A stretch of DNA of 64,000 nt. Source: Nectonema munidae. Taxonomy: Eukaryota; Nematomorpha; Nectonematoida; Nectonematidae. How positions within the stretch are numbered: the first letter of the stretch is position 1; every line of letters starts with the position of its first letter. The stretch spans positions 382,001-446,000 of the forward strand of contig JAUIRK010000855.1 of the NCBI GenBank assembly GCA_030549495.1. The letters run 5' to 3'. The notes below the pieces were generated by a model. The model made no database searches, was not told where the DNA came from, and saw only the letters and a list, made by a program, of their open reading frames with translations. The position numbers and the translations under genes were made by a program. Below are positions 23,325 through 35,963 of this stretch, piece after piece.

Positions 23325-23769
23325 AAGAAATACTCAATTTGTGTATGAGTGCTATGGAAAGAATACGTGTGAAAACGACGTTAAATCAGTTCACATAGGG
23401 TTAATCTATTAAGATGTAGAGCTAATGTAAATACCATATAAAAAATATTTATTGAATTGTGTGATATGGAAATAAAAACTGTCAGAATGCTTAACATATG
23501 TATGGAAAAAAATTTAACATCGAGAAGATTAATGAAAGAGATAGACTGTAGGAAAAAGAAAAAATTATTCAGTCCTTATTTTTAAAAATCTAGAATTATA
23601 ATTAATTATATCATAATATCAAACGTTGATAAGAAAGCTCCAAATAGATAGGGGTTCCCAAAACAAAAAATATAAATGATGTAAAATATTGAATACATTT
23701 GTAAGTCATGAAATTTGTTTTACCCATAACTTAATACATTTTAGAATTAACAAATATAATCAATATGGA
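23325..23769. other. No gene recognised
   Basis: AT-rich spacer. Confidence 0.35.
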
Positions 23770-24070
23770 CCCTAGACATCATATTCATTCCGAATCTCAA
23801 GAGAAGTTCATTTTTCAAGTTTCCGGGAAATTTAGACACGGGTCAAGTTAAAATATCATTTGGTCTACTCAAGTATCAAGTGAGATTGAAATTTGGAAGA
23901 AAACAATTTTTCCTTCCGACCCCAAAAATCCTCTGTCCCGAAGATTACACGATTCTAAAAGTTTAGGAAGTCAGAATAAAAGTTTTATACGAAATTGCAG
24001 GTCATTCGGTTAAAGAATATGAGTACAAGCCTTTCTAACTATGAATAAACATTCAGTGTTTAAAAGTTCT
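23770..24070 (+). mobile_element. 5'-truncated LINE copy (3' part)
   Basis: The segment is a diverged reverse complement of 12690-13010, the 3' part of the reverse-strand LINE. Shared words include TCAAGAGAAGTTC, TTTAGACACGGGTC, AAATATCATTTGGTCTAC and TATCAAGTGAGATTGAAATTT. It is therefore the same LINE family in + orientation, with the 5' part missing, as usual for LINE insertions. Confidence 0.65.
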
Positions 24071-24689
24071 TTAGGATTAATTAGTAGGTTAGGGTTAGGT
24101 AGTTTGCATGTTAATAAAGATAAGTTTATAAAATTCTATGCTAAAAATATGTATATATCCAAATAACAAATTCATTTTATCCCAAAATTCGTTGTGGATA
24201 GTTTGGTTTTTGGATGTTGATGCACATTCAAAGCCATGAATAAGTGTGAAAATCAACAAATTCTAAACATGAATTAGTTAATTCCGCAAGTAGTGAAATA
24301 TTGAAAAATAACGGCCCTTCTGTTCGAATTTGAGCCGTATTCAAAATCAATAAAAGTGCTCTTGATTTTTCACTATAAATAAACTAAATTAGTCTATAAG
24401 AATACCATGACAAAATACCATTAAATATAAATACTTTCAAACTATTTTCAAACTATTTGTCTTGTGTTATTATATCAGGTTTTTTTCATACCCTTATTTT
24501 TAAGTTGCAGTATACTTGTAATTATGCTCTAATAAAATTGTATTTAATTTTTCTCGTTTGCTTGGCCAACTATTTTGTATCTTATATATTATGAAATCAA
24601 AAATTGCCGATATTAGCCGGCTATCCAATCAATTAAAGATTTAAGCTAAATTCACCGGTTAACGAACACACGGTTAATTACCAGCACTA
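24071..24689. other. No gene recognised
   Basis: AT-rich. Contains one GGTTAGGGTTAGG word near 24091. Confidence 0.4.
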
Positions 24690-25330
24690 GTCTGTACTTC
24701 ATTTTTCCTATACTTTATATGGTGTCTAATTTTGCTATTTGTTCTAGAATGATCGTTCTTCGGTAGCTCTACTCGCAATCTGTAGTCCAAAAACCTTTTT
24801 CAGAGATTTATTTAGCACAAAATTTACCCGATCTCAGAAGCTTTTCTATTGTGAGAATCTCTTTGTTGATCTCCTCTTTTTTTTTTATCAATATCACGTA
24901 CTGTAGAATCAGGTGATATGAAGAGCTATCACTCAGGATATTTTTTTCCCAATTCTTTTTCAAAATTCATGTTCCTTATAAAATGATCCATAATAATCTC
25001 TTTTTTTTCAATTACAAAAAGTTATCCAACTTCATCCTCTAAAAAACTCTCTCTTTCACACCCAACGAAAAAATGGCCTAAATCGATTCAGATTATAAAT
25101 TTTTCTTGACAATGGCTACATCAAAAAATTATTGGCATCTGGCATATTTATAGTAACTATGTAACTATTTTCGGATAATGAATTGACTATTGCAAACTTA
25201 GATACCAGATTTTTCAATCCCAAGGGAGGAGATTCTTCTTCATAGTCAACGTCTTTTTGGAAACACTCAATATCAGATGATTACACCACTTTTTAGTTCA
25301 TTAGAAAAGGGTAGATCTCGCGTGAGATTC
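24690..25330. repeat. Dispersed repeat, right arm of an inverted structure
   Basis: It matches 20640-20960 directly and 19490-19680 in reverse (see those entries). Non-coding. Confidence 0.5.
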
Positions 25331-25639
25331 CTTAAAATTTGATACCTCGTCAAAGGACTAGAACCTCTCAAAAGCGAAAGCTTTTACCCCATTTACTTTT
25401 TCATTTTTCATTTGATCGTGCGTTCTCATCCGAATGTGCTTTCGGCGTCGATCCTTTATCGCATACTCATCTCTAGGAAAAATTATAATGCCTTTTCTTT
25501 TTCTCCTTTCCCCATAAAAGTTTTATTATAGATGTCATGATTTCGAAATCTTGATATCCAGAGAAGAAAGTATAACACGGACAAATCATATAAATAATAA
25601 TTTATATTTGAACTGTATAACCAAAATATAAAGATTCTA

Positions 25640-26240
25640 AAACACAAATCATTTTTTCATCTTTAAAAGCATGCATCATTAATTCAATTCACACGTTCAC
25701 CAACTTGGTGAAAAGGGTGTACAGAGATCAGTTGATCTTGATTTTAAATAAAATATTTTAAATTTGAAGGACATTATTTTTTAGAATTTCATTCTCAATC
25801 AAAATCCTAATTGATGATTCTCAATCAAGTTGCAATCTTTATGAATCAAAATAAAGAATGTGCATTAACTGTATACAAATAATAATGTTTCAAGAGTGTA
25901 CCTAGAAGGTACAGAATACACATTAATTTCGTTTGGATTAATCTGAATGATTGTTTAGTATAAAAAACGAATACAAAAGCTGAATGCATAAGAAAATTTT
26001 ATTTTATTTTATTTTATTTTAATTCAATCTATAATGACTTAAATCAAAAATATGCAAAATTTGATTTTTTACAAAATGTCAAATCTGATAGAAAATTCCA
26101 GAGATTCTTAAACCCTATTTGCGAGATATAAGATTTTAGAAACAATTTTTAGTCGTCAACCGAGAATATGATTGACATCTCCAGATATTTTCAAACTATA
26201 AATACGAAAACTGAGCAGAGAAATAAATCAGTGGCCGATT
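25640..26240. repeat. Family A repeat units, reverse orientation
   Basis: Words such as GCATGCATCATTAATTCAATTC, GTGTACAGAGATCAG and ATTTTAAATAAAATAT are reverse-oriented relatives of the family A array at 18480-19420. A (ATTTT)n run lies at 25995-26022. Confidence 0.45.
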
Positions 26241-26639
26241 TGGTAGGCCTTATTTCATTCAAAATTTGAATAAATGTTTTGGTAAGCAGTTTTATCTTCG
26301 AGCAAAATTTAGACTTACATTTGCTATAAAGTTGTCATGCTTATTGAAAAATATGCAATGTTGTGTGAGAGTGTATCCAGGTAAAATACTAAGTTATACG
26401 TTATAGACCAGTGCTACTGAGACTTTCGAAGTGCGAACCGGAAAATTATATTTCCGATCACGATGAAGATGCGCACGAAAACGGAAAAAAATCATCCAAT
26501 ATCAAAGATGAAATTCGACAACCATAAGAATTTCAAAACCAAAATTGAGAGTAATAGTCATCAAAATTTTGTTTAAAAGTGTATATTTGACTAGAAGAGA
26601 TATATAATTGAGATCATTTTTTACAAAAAGTTTGGAGAT
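26241..26639. other. No gene recognised
   Basis: AT-rich spacer. Confidence 0.4.
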
Positions 26640-27240
26640 GGAGATGCCTCATGAAAAACACCTGACTCATCTGATCATCATCAATTCACGCTGTGCTCAT
26701 CGTCACCGTGATCTTGTTTTTGGTCATGGATGCGTCGTCTTCGTTAGCATTCCACGTCGTCACCGCTTCTTCTTCCACCACCTTTCCAAAACAAAAGCGG
26801 TGGAAAGATGGCGCGCGCGCGTGTGTGTGCATGTGTGTGGTGTCAATGGCGCGTGCAAATCAGAGAGAGAAGGAATTGGCAAGCATTCTGAATAATTTGA
26901 AGCGTCGTAAAAACGAAGGTCATGATCGCCTGCGGATCGCACTCGAGTTTTGCAACGCGCTTCTTCTCATCGATATCTCCTGAATGCGTCAATCGCCATC
27001 CACTTGCAGCGCTCTTTCCTCTTCGCATCGTCTTATTCTTCCTCCTTCTCCTGGGTACTACCGCCTTTCCGCCCTCTACTTCAAAGTCTTCGAACCGCCT
27101 ATTTCGCTTCAAGATTCTTCACAGATCAAAACCGCTACGGAGATTAACAAACTTCTCAACACTTTTCCTTGATCTACTGGGAAGATTCTTCACTCCATAT
27201 TTCTTTATTTTAATGGGTTAGTTCGTTTTTATTCCTCGCT
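26640..27240. other. GC-richer block with CpGs and a GCGCGTGTGTG tract
   Basis: Base composition changes sharply here: frequent CG dinucleotides, an alternating GCGCGCGCGTGTGTGTG tract at 26811-26837 and pyrimidine-rich runs afterwards. Overlapping frames of 60-99 codons exist on both strands but none matches a known family. The look is that of a promoter with 5' UTR, or an exon, of a host gene, not of the surrounding repeats. No product can be named. Confidence 0.3.
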
Positions 27241-29595
27241 GAATCCGCTTATATAAGAATTACCTAAAAGTACACACTGTCGGATTCCAAATCTTTCGTA
27301 TCTACTTCTGACAGGGCGTTAAGGTTTCTTTTTTTCACTGCCCAAAAATGCACGCATGTTAATGGTGTGTGTAGTGACTTACGTTTGTAGGGCTGATTCA
27401 TTTTTGTTCAAATTTTTCTAAACTTTACTAAATTCCTAGACTAAAAGTTTTAGCTTTTTATTTTTGATGGCATTTGTCCATATTTTGTGACAGTTTTTAT
27501 TATTCAAACGTGAATATAACTCCTACACTCTTTTATAAAAATGTTCTCCGCTTTGCTGAGTTAGTCGGTGTATCGTGATGGTGTAAAACTTCATATTTTA
27601 CTTTGCCTCTATGTTTTTACTTTTGTCTGCCCTGTTGAATATATTATTTCAAAAACAACTGCCTTCTTCATTCTTAATTCACTAACTTTGAGTCCAAGAA
27701 TGGTCGAAAGTTCAAAAGTAAGCAAGGCCTTTCAATCCACAATGCCTGGTCCCATGATCATGAGATCTAAAAAATGTGGAACAAGACATTGAAGAAACTC
27801 CTAGTGTACCTTTTTCTGCTCGATTTTTTCACTTTCTTAGAGATAAAAAAAATGTTTTGAAATCAAATAAGTGTTAGAGTGTCAATCTAAATAACGTTGG
27901 TTGATTGGTGCACGCATCTGTTATTTAGTCAGTGCTTTAACCAATCAGTGAATTATTTGGTTTCTTCGATGCATTTCGTAATTGCGTTAATATTGGGATT
28001 ACAGTTGTTGCCCACATCTGGAAACATTGCACTGTTTAGGTTTGGAATTAGATTTCACTTACAGTCGCTCATTTGTTGCCTCGGTAGCCGATTACGTCAT
28101 CTTTTTAATTATTTACGTAAACTAGATCAAGGATTTTTCTCAAATTTTGAGAGATTCAACTAAGATCGATCATTTTTGTTTTGTTTTTTCTTATTTATTG
28201 AGGTTGCAAATATGAATGGTAAAAGATTTCTTACTTATGTGCTTACCACTCCCTCCAACCTTCCACTTTCAACGTGCATACACTTTGATTTGTTTCCTTA
28301 CTGAACGTTGACTTTTTGGAGGACGAAAATTTTCTCGTAGGTCTCTTAATTTTTCAATGTCTCGTTTCAAATTTTTTCGATCTAATGATCATGAGCTTTC
28401 GAACAACTTTTGAAGCTCTTGCATATGAAGACCTATAAAACCCTACTCAAAACAATTTTTGCTAAAAAATATCTAGACATTGTTGTTAAGTGTACTTTTA
28501 CTAAGCTTGAAAGTAGCGAAAAGTTTTTGGAAATATAAATAAAATATATTCTTTAACTTGGGCAAAATAATGGCAAAAAACTTGAAGAAAATGTAAACAG
28601 GTTTGAAATTCCAGCCCGTTCTTTCAAAATAATTGGAATGAAGATGATAAATTTAGAGAACACATGACAAGGCATGCCTGATTACTAGCATAAATAATCA
28701 TTATCCCAAAATTTAGAATTTTCCTACTTTAGGTGCGAAAGTTTGTTTAGGTTTCTAATGGGAAAGATGCCACTCCCCCATCTCTTCCAGCAAATTCGCC
28801 TCCTGGGTTAGGTACCTTGACAAAATGCCATTTTTCGCGATCTACTCTGACCGTTCGTTCCCTTAGAAAAATGGCCAAGGTGAATACGCGTAAAAGGAAG
28901 AATAAGGTCAGTCGAATTACGTTTGTTTATTTGAAGGGCAGAGGAAGTAGTTTAATTAATATTTTGGAATTAACGCTTATCTTCAAATATCTTCATCCGT
29001 CTTTGATCAAGCTTATGAGTTTTTGTACATTCTATCTAATACGGTTTTTTATTTTATTTTATTAAGATTTATTTGAAGTATGTTCTTGAATGTTGTTGTG
29101 TTTGTTATTCCAAACGCTAGAATTTTAGATCCCCGGGTACTTCGTATGCATTGGTTTATTACGCGCCTTCAATCCCACTTGCTGAAATACGAGCCCCTGT
29201 TTAAATCTAAATTCAAGGGGATTGAGACGGAAATTTGGAAAAAGAATTTATAATAATTAGAGAATTTTAAACTACATTATTTTGACAAGAAAATATTATT
29301 GATCATAATTTATAACTGATGGGGCTTTTGGTTGCTTTTTCTATCGAACGTTCTGTCTTTGTTTAACGACGAAATAATTTAAAGATTTCTAGGACGTTTA
29401 GTGTCTTAGATGATTTTTGACACGACTAAGCGTTTGTTCTGTTAATTTAGAATGACACGTTTACAATCAGTGGCGTAGGTAGATGCAGACCAAGAGTGGC
29501 CTGACCCTGACCCTGACCCTTTTCCAAGTATCACGCGTTTAGCTTTCAAAAGACTCGCAGACGCGATTCGAGCGGTGTTCCCTTTAAAAAAGAAT
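27241..29595. other. No gene recognised
   Basis: Mixed AT-rich sequence with moderate GC islands (about 28750-28920). A short (TGACCC)n-like run lies at 29498-29520, following CAGTGGCGTAGGTAG, a word that resembles the ends of MITEs elsewhere in the window. Confidence 0.35.
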
Positions 29596-29755
29596 GATAA
29601 TGCTGCACTATCCATGCATCGATAAACGTCTTTCCAGTGCATTTGGCTTTTTATCGATGCACGGATACTATCCTCCTAAGTGCTACCCGTGCATCGATAA
29701 AAAGCCAATTGCATTGGAAAGACGTTTATCGATGCATGGATAGCGCAACATTACC
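29596..29755. repeat. Near-perfect 160 bp palindrome
   Basis: TGCATCGATAAACGTCTTTCC and flanking sequence on the left (29596-29667) return in reverse complement on the right (29684-29755), around a ~16 bp loop near 29676. The arms are about 70 bp with roughly nine in ten positions matching. Each arm contains CGATGCA/TGCATCG words twice. Non-coding; it would fold into a long hairpin. Confidence 0.85.
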
Positions 29756-31379
29756 AAAATAATTTAGTTCTGACATCATTCACACAAATTAGAATGCGAT
29801 TTTCACAGTTCCAATGCAGACTGTGTTTTTGAATTCATCGCGAAGATAAAATGCTTATATAAAATCGAATACATCTTGCATAATCGCAAAATACTAACTG
29901 GTCATATTTGAAGTCTTCAGCATAATTTTCTTCGTGAGAGTATTTCAATACTAATTTGTAGCCTTAAGACATTATATTACTTCTAACTATTCTTATAAAT
30001 AACAAAAATTTGAAAAAGGTTATATCCTGTGAAAAGATGATGTGGGTATCCCAGTGATAAAGTTAAAAGAATTTAGTCAGTTTCCAAGAGAAGTTAATTA
30101 GTAAACATGAACCACTCAAATGAGATCTTTCTTAGCGAGATAGAATGAGAGGTTTGTTGTTTACAAGCGAATCTAACGGAAAATTTGTTTGAGCAGTGTT
30201 ATTTTTTTGGCTTTCACCCATTTCACAAAAAAGCATCCTACAAGATCGGTCGTCAAATCGTATTTATCGAAGACTTTCACACACGCCCACATAAAAGGAT
30301 TCTGAAAGAAGCGATGCGGTTGGTCTGGGGAGTTCCCTGTCTCAAACTTACAAATCTCTCCTATACTCTTTTTAGAACTTTTTTTATAAGGAACGCGTGT
30401 ATTTCCTGGTGATTCCTGGCCAGATCTCAGCTGCTTTAATTAAGTGCAATGATTGGCAAAGTTTGTTGAAAGTATAGACAGGACGTGCTTTCCATCCATA
30501 ATAAAGTTTGGGGCGCAGCCATCAGACCCACAAACATAAAACATCTCTTCGAGTTGTCAAAACTTGATATTCCTAAGAAACTTTTGCTACCTCCGCTTTC
30601 TCGTACATAAAAAGGGTGTACTACTGAGCTTGTGCTTCTCGAGCAGTTCAAGATTTGGCCGTTCAACTACATTATGAGTTAGAAAAACTTTTGATTGTAT
30701 TTGGTGTTAAAGAGACGCACCAGTTTTTCACTCTTGGTATTCCCTATATCTGAAAAAAGGTTCTTTTCTTTTTGATGTTAACGGCGCCCAAATTCGTCCA
30801 TATATTCATATAGCAACGCAAAAAATAATAGCATATGTAAATCATTGAAAAAGTTCTTATATTCACATTTTTGTCTACCCTATTGGAAGTGTAACCAAAC
30901 TAATATGATGCACACAATTGATTACACCGGTTGGGTGTTTCCCGTGATTAGTAAATAAGAATTGATATTTGTTTATGAAATATTGCGACTCGATTGGTTT
31001 TGTGTTTGCTCTTTAAGTAATAAAATGTCAAATTAAAGTTACTGCATTTATTTATTGCTTTTAACTAAAAGATGCAAAAGAGAAGATAGGCTGATGTGCA
31101 AAAGAGTCCAGAATTTGTTTTTTACAATTGGGAAAATTCTCTATGATGAAAATTTGCATTTCTGTGTGAATATATTCAAATTATAAAAATGGTTTTTCGG
31201 GAAAGTGGTTCGCTCTCCACTAAAAATTTGTCTAATTGAGGTGGTAGGAGTGGAAAAATTTCATAATAAGATTTCGTTATATTTGCAAGAGCGCTCGTTA
31301 TTTGTTGCCATGACAATGGAATGTTGCACTTCTTCCAATCGCAACTAAAATCCATTTGCATTCTTCTGACAACTTCGAC
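29756..31379. other. No gene recognised
   Basis: On the reverse strand at about 30190-30666 there are coding-like words (FYVRESGGSK, CFMFVGLMAA) that might be a decayed DDE transposase, but the match is too poor to name. Confidence 0.3.
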
Positions 31380-31820
31380 TTTCAAGGCTGAGCTTTTTTT
31401 TATTTTTACACGTCAGCTTTGTAAGGACACGACCGACACCATCCTGCACTGCGATCGGGAGACGCCAGCCCGAGGTTGCAATGGCGCGGGTGCGTTATCG
31501 CTCTTAACCTTCAGACTCCTTTCTTCACCTTTTTCTGGCATGCGTCAATCACAAGGAGAAAGAGCTGGCACTCATCGAGACGAGATTGATTAGAAGAACG
31601 CTCCCGCATGTTCGCCTCGCGCATCAAACTCTGGATTGGCCTTGTGCAGGAAAAACGATTGTTCTGCCTAGCGCGTGTGTGTTATTTCGTCATCTCATTG
31701 AAAAAGCGACATCGATTTGTGCGCAGCAGTTTCATGTGCCTTTTGAAATAACAAAACGAGAAAAATGTGAAACGCGCGTGCAACAAATGGTACTACTGAC
31801 TTCTAAGTGATTGCTTGTCG
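31380..31820. other. GC-richer block, possible promoter or exon
   Basis: CG-containing sequence (for example GAGACGCCAGCCCGAGG and GCGCGGGTGCG) unlike its AT-rich surroundings. Frames at 31321-31593 and 31586-31810 show no known motif. It could be a first exon or 5' UTR of FAM78 or of an unseen gene. Confidence 0.3.
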
Positions 31821-32010
31821 TCTGTAGAAGCTCATTCCTTCACCTTTTGCTTGGTATGGCGTTTATATTTATTAACAGTACGCGTTCATATTTCCTTTCG
31901 TTTGCACAAGTGAGCGATCCCAGTCCTTCTCCAAATAGCACTCTCCCGACTCTTTACTTGGTATGGCTAAGCGTAGGATTTGAATTTTGCGAAGGATGTA
32001 TATGAATGTT

Positions 32011-32054
<44 letters not shown>
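32011..32054. repeat. (CAGG)n microsatellite
   Basis: Eleven uninterrupted copies of the four-base word CAGG. Confidence 0.95.
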
Positions 32055-32055
<1 letters not shown>

Positions 32056-34177
32056 TCATTGCAGTTCCTTGAAAATGTTTTCTTTTCTTCCATTACCACG
32101 CATTTTTAAAGCATTTTGAGATCATATCTGTCGCTCTGACACCGTCAAGATGATGAAGGCTCTCATGTCGTGACGCTTATTCATTCTTCTGAGTTGTCGG
32201 TTTTTACTCGACTACTTCCTCCATTTTTACACTTTTCTGGCCTTCTGAAATCACCTTTTGGATGGAATGCTAGAAATCAAACAAGGTACGCAGTATGCAT
32301 TCTTCTTTGTCTCGTGATAGGGATAATAGGGTTGGCTTTTGTCAGGGGGGGGGGGGTGTCTTACCTCCGAGGTGCCCTCACTATTCTGTCTACGCATATA
32401 TCTGTCTATCTGAAGACCATTACCATACTATGGGGTCATAGCTCCACTTTTTTCTAAAATTCATCTGGATTTTGTTTTGGTCTCAGCAAAGGTTCGGTTT
32501 TGAAAGAAGGACTTTGAATCCTTCGCATTGAATTCATATTTGTTTGAAGCCTTTTAAATATTATTATAATTGTTCACCATGTTTCACCCTCTCTATTAGG
32601 TTTTCTAGTTTTTCCTTTTTTTTTAACTTTTAGTTTTTCGCCATTTTGAGTGATAAGAAATCTTTCTGTAATTCTATAAAATTGTTGTAATTTCTGGCAT
32701 TTTTTATATTATCTACCTATCTTATCATCATCCATTTTTTTTAATCAATTTATTGCATCAACATGGATTTGACAACATCCGAATTCATCATTTTTTGTTC
32801 TACAATTTCAAATTTTAATAAATTTTGTGTTTTTTAAGCTACCTTCTTTCTTGCGTTAAAATAATGAAAAATAGGAAACAAAAATGTGATATCGAGACAG
32901 AGATATGTGGCTCAAAAGTTTATTCTTTTCTTTAGGATTTGCGAAATAATTTTAAAATATTTGGAAGGATCTCGAACAAAAATCGCCCTCGTGGGGGTGT
33001 TTTATGTGAATATTATTGCGATCAAGATATTATGAATGATAAGAAGTATTGAATAATTAAATGATGGTTTAAATTATTATACATTAGATTGTCTTTTTTC
33101 AATTTTTTTAAACTCAGGAATTAATCGTTTGAAAGATGAATTTCAAAATGCCATTTTTTGAGGACTGGTCCATATAGGTTGTTCGTTTATAATTGAAACA
33201 GAAACAAAGTTTGGGAGACCTTTAGATTGTCTACCAAGCGGCTCCTCTGACAAAATTTGTGGACAAATCGGATGAAGGGAGTAAAGATGCAGTGCGACAC
33301 CTCGCGCAACTGACGGCCCGCACCAGTTAATTTGTTCTCGGCTTAAAATTTCTAAAAGCTAAACAATACAGGTATATTGCTATGCAAAATAAGAATTAGC
33401 AAGCTTTATTTAGAAAGTTAATTAGCTCAATTTCCATAAAATTAATCTCTAACCTTTGAAAAAGTCGAAACAAAGATTTAGAACTTGATAAAGTGTGAAT
33501 CAAACAAAAATTTAAAGTCAATTTTTCAAATTTAGGTCAATAAAGTCAATTTCCAATAATTTTTATTGAAAAATATTCAAAATACCCTGACACTGACTGG
33601 AGCTTTGATACCTTAAAATCAAAATTTCATAAAGAAGAAAAAATTTTAATGAAGTCTTTGTTTGGGCGCATTTGTGTGCGTGTGGTGCATACAGTGGTGG
33701 GATAGAAATTTTTTCCTATCACACGCATACTTGTGAATGAGGCAGGCACAAAAAGGGCCAGCTCAAAGAGAGAGAGAGGGTTTATCGTCGTTGTCTAAGA
33801 ACGTTTTTTACAAAGAATTTCGTCGCGACATTTGTGTAAGCGTCAGTCGTCACATCATTGTGAGTGAGAAAAGTGACAGATAAAATGTGGTACAGAGGAA
33901 GATAGGCCAGCGAGGAAGAGAAAGTTGCTCACACACAATCCATGAAGACTTACTTCAGGGATTTCCAGACTTTAGATTTCAGGGAACGTGACTAGAGCTC
34001 ATTTGTTTGACATATGTTTTATTTTATATGCCTGATGTGACTGAAAAAATGAGAAGCGTAGAGGAAGTGAACATTTGACACATTTCTGTAGTGACCCCTT
34101 TTGTAATTTCAATTTTAAAGTCGCATAGAATTCTTGTTTTTTATAAATACTCATTTTTTCCCTTGCCTTTAAAAATT
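32055..34177. other. No gene recognised
   Basis: A G run lies at 32345-32356. From about 33500 the words AAAGTCAATTTTTC and AGGTCAATAAAGTCAATTT look like subterminal repeats of the following hAT, so its left part may reach to here. A GC-richer piece at 33650-33960 interrupts this. Confidence 0.4.
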
Positions 34178-35640
34178 ATGCCAAAAACTGCGAAGTCTTC
34201 TTCACAAAAAGTAAAGAAATCATATTTAAACTTCCTGAAGAGTTTACTTCAACTCCTGAAAATGAACTTTTTTGCAAACTTTGTGATTGCATTGTTAAGT
34301 ACAGCAGATATCTTTTAATCATAGAGAGAGTGAAAAACATTCAACTAAAAAATTCAAAATTGGCTACTTTTTCTGTTCAAACGTTTATTAGTGATAATAA
34401 CTTTGTAAATAAGAGTAACAGAATCTTTTTTGTCAGCAAATATATATACCTTTGAATAAATTGAATCATCTATCCATTAAAGATTTGTTCAAATATATGC
34501 GGTGCAAGTGTCCAAATGCAAATTCTTGTCGATATTACATTGCAAGTCTTGAGAAAATATAAAGGAAAGTATCAAAGAAAAGGTAAAAAGTAGTTTTTTA
34601 TTTCTAATTATAGATAAGTCCTCGTTTGGAAATAAATTTTATGTAAATGTTTTCGTTTGAGATTTAAGTTTACCAAAGAAAGCGTATTTAATTGATTCTG
34701 TTTGCTGTTTTACTTCCGTAAATAGTCAAAAAATTAATCAAATAGTTCATGACAAAATAAAGCACTTAGAAATAGAAAGAGAAAATTGTGTGCTTCTTCA
34801 TTAGTGATGCAGACCTACATGAAAAAAAGTGGAAAAACGTTAAAAATTTTGTTGCACTCTTTGTTTCATATTCTTTCTAAGCACATTCACTGCATAACTG
34901 TTGCTTGGGTGTGAGATCAAAATTTGAAAGTATCAAAATGTTGATAGTTAAGAACGAGACGAAAGATTTTCAACGAAATAGGCCTTTCACCTAAACCCAT
35001 TGTAACTAGATGGGAATCCTGGTTAAAGTCATCGTTTTGGTATGTCGAAAAGTTGGAAGTCAAAAGAATTGTGTTAGACTTCTCTGATGCTGGACTTATT
35101 ATTGATAGAGCAAAAAAGCCCTTGTTTTTTCGCTGCCGGAGGAATTGAAAGATATTTTGAAGTACAAACCTTTACTGGATTTGATTGTAAAAGGCAAAGA
35201 TGAAGGTTATTGTGTTCAGAAAGCATATAAAGATTTATCACAACTGAACATACCAAATGATGTCTGTGATTTAAATATATACATTCAGAAATGGTTAGGA
35301 GAAAATTATGAAGAGAACAAAGTCTGATGTTTGTCCTTTGCTATACTGTCTTGAAAATGGACAAGCCACATCAATGAAAGTAGAAAGAAGTTTTTCTATG
35401 CTCAACAACATATTAAGTAAAAATCGCAACTTTAATGACGAGAATGTTTGTAAATACCTACTTATGAATTATAATTATGATATTTTACATCAGCTGATCT
35501 TAATAAAATAAAGTTTTTATTTTGTTAGATAAACGTTTTATAAAGTCTTTTTTTGTTAAATTTTTTTTTATTAAGATAAAGTCAATATTAATTTTTCAAC
35601 TTTTTAGGTCAATATTTTTCGCGCTCGAAATTACTTTATC
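34178..35640 (+). mobile_element. Second hAT element, sister of 15633-17794 (broken)
   Basis: The coding pieces run in the same order as in the first hAT. The start MPKTAKSSSQKVKK corresponds to MPKIAKSDTLKIK. ELFCKLCDCIVKYSR is the N-terminal finger. Then come SPKPIVTRWESWLKSSFWYV with the RWxSWL motif, LIVKGKDEGYCVQKAYKDLS and, at the end, ATSMKVERSFSMLNNILSKN with the dimerisation motif. The subterminal region after 35580 repeats AAAGTCAATATTAATTTTTC, like the GTCAAAA repeats of the first element. There are several stops and frame changes, and neither terminus is certain. It ends about 320 bp before the FAM78 start codon. Confidence 0.75.
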
Positions 35641-35963
35641 AAAGCCTATAATACCTGCATTGCTTTATATAAATTTCCTTAAACTGCAGTGAACCTCGCA
35701 TTGGCCTTCTTGATGCTACGTGTGACACGAAATTTTGAGCTACGATCGCACATCCATCCATATTGATCGAATTCAGTGTGTGTGAAACCATACGGAGCTA
35801 ATATCTCTAGTTCAAAGCTAAATTCTCAAAATCTCTACTTCGCTACCGATGTTAAAAATAACCTTTTTAGCGCATTCTTTTTAGTTATGCAATTTTCAAT
35901 ATAAATTGTTTCAAGTTTCCTCGCCTATATTCGTTTAACCTCTTCGTTTAAGTATGGAGTCCT
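35641..35963 (+). promoter_or_regulatory. Upstream region of FAM78 (possible promoter and 5' UTR)
   Basis: The 320 bp between the hAT and the FAM78 ATG have somewhat higher GC than the repeats. They contain a TATA-like word (TTTATATAAAT at about 35663). Transcription could start downstream of it, but a spliced 5' UTR from the GC-richer blocks at 31.4 or 26.7 kb is equally possible. Confidence 0.3.

Noticed and set aside
30436-30666. Possible mariner-like transposase on the reverse strand
   Set aside because: Only vague resemblance (FMFVGLMAA) and no DDD/DDE motif could be placed.
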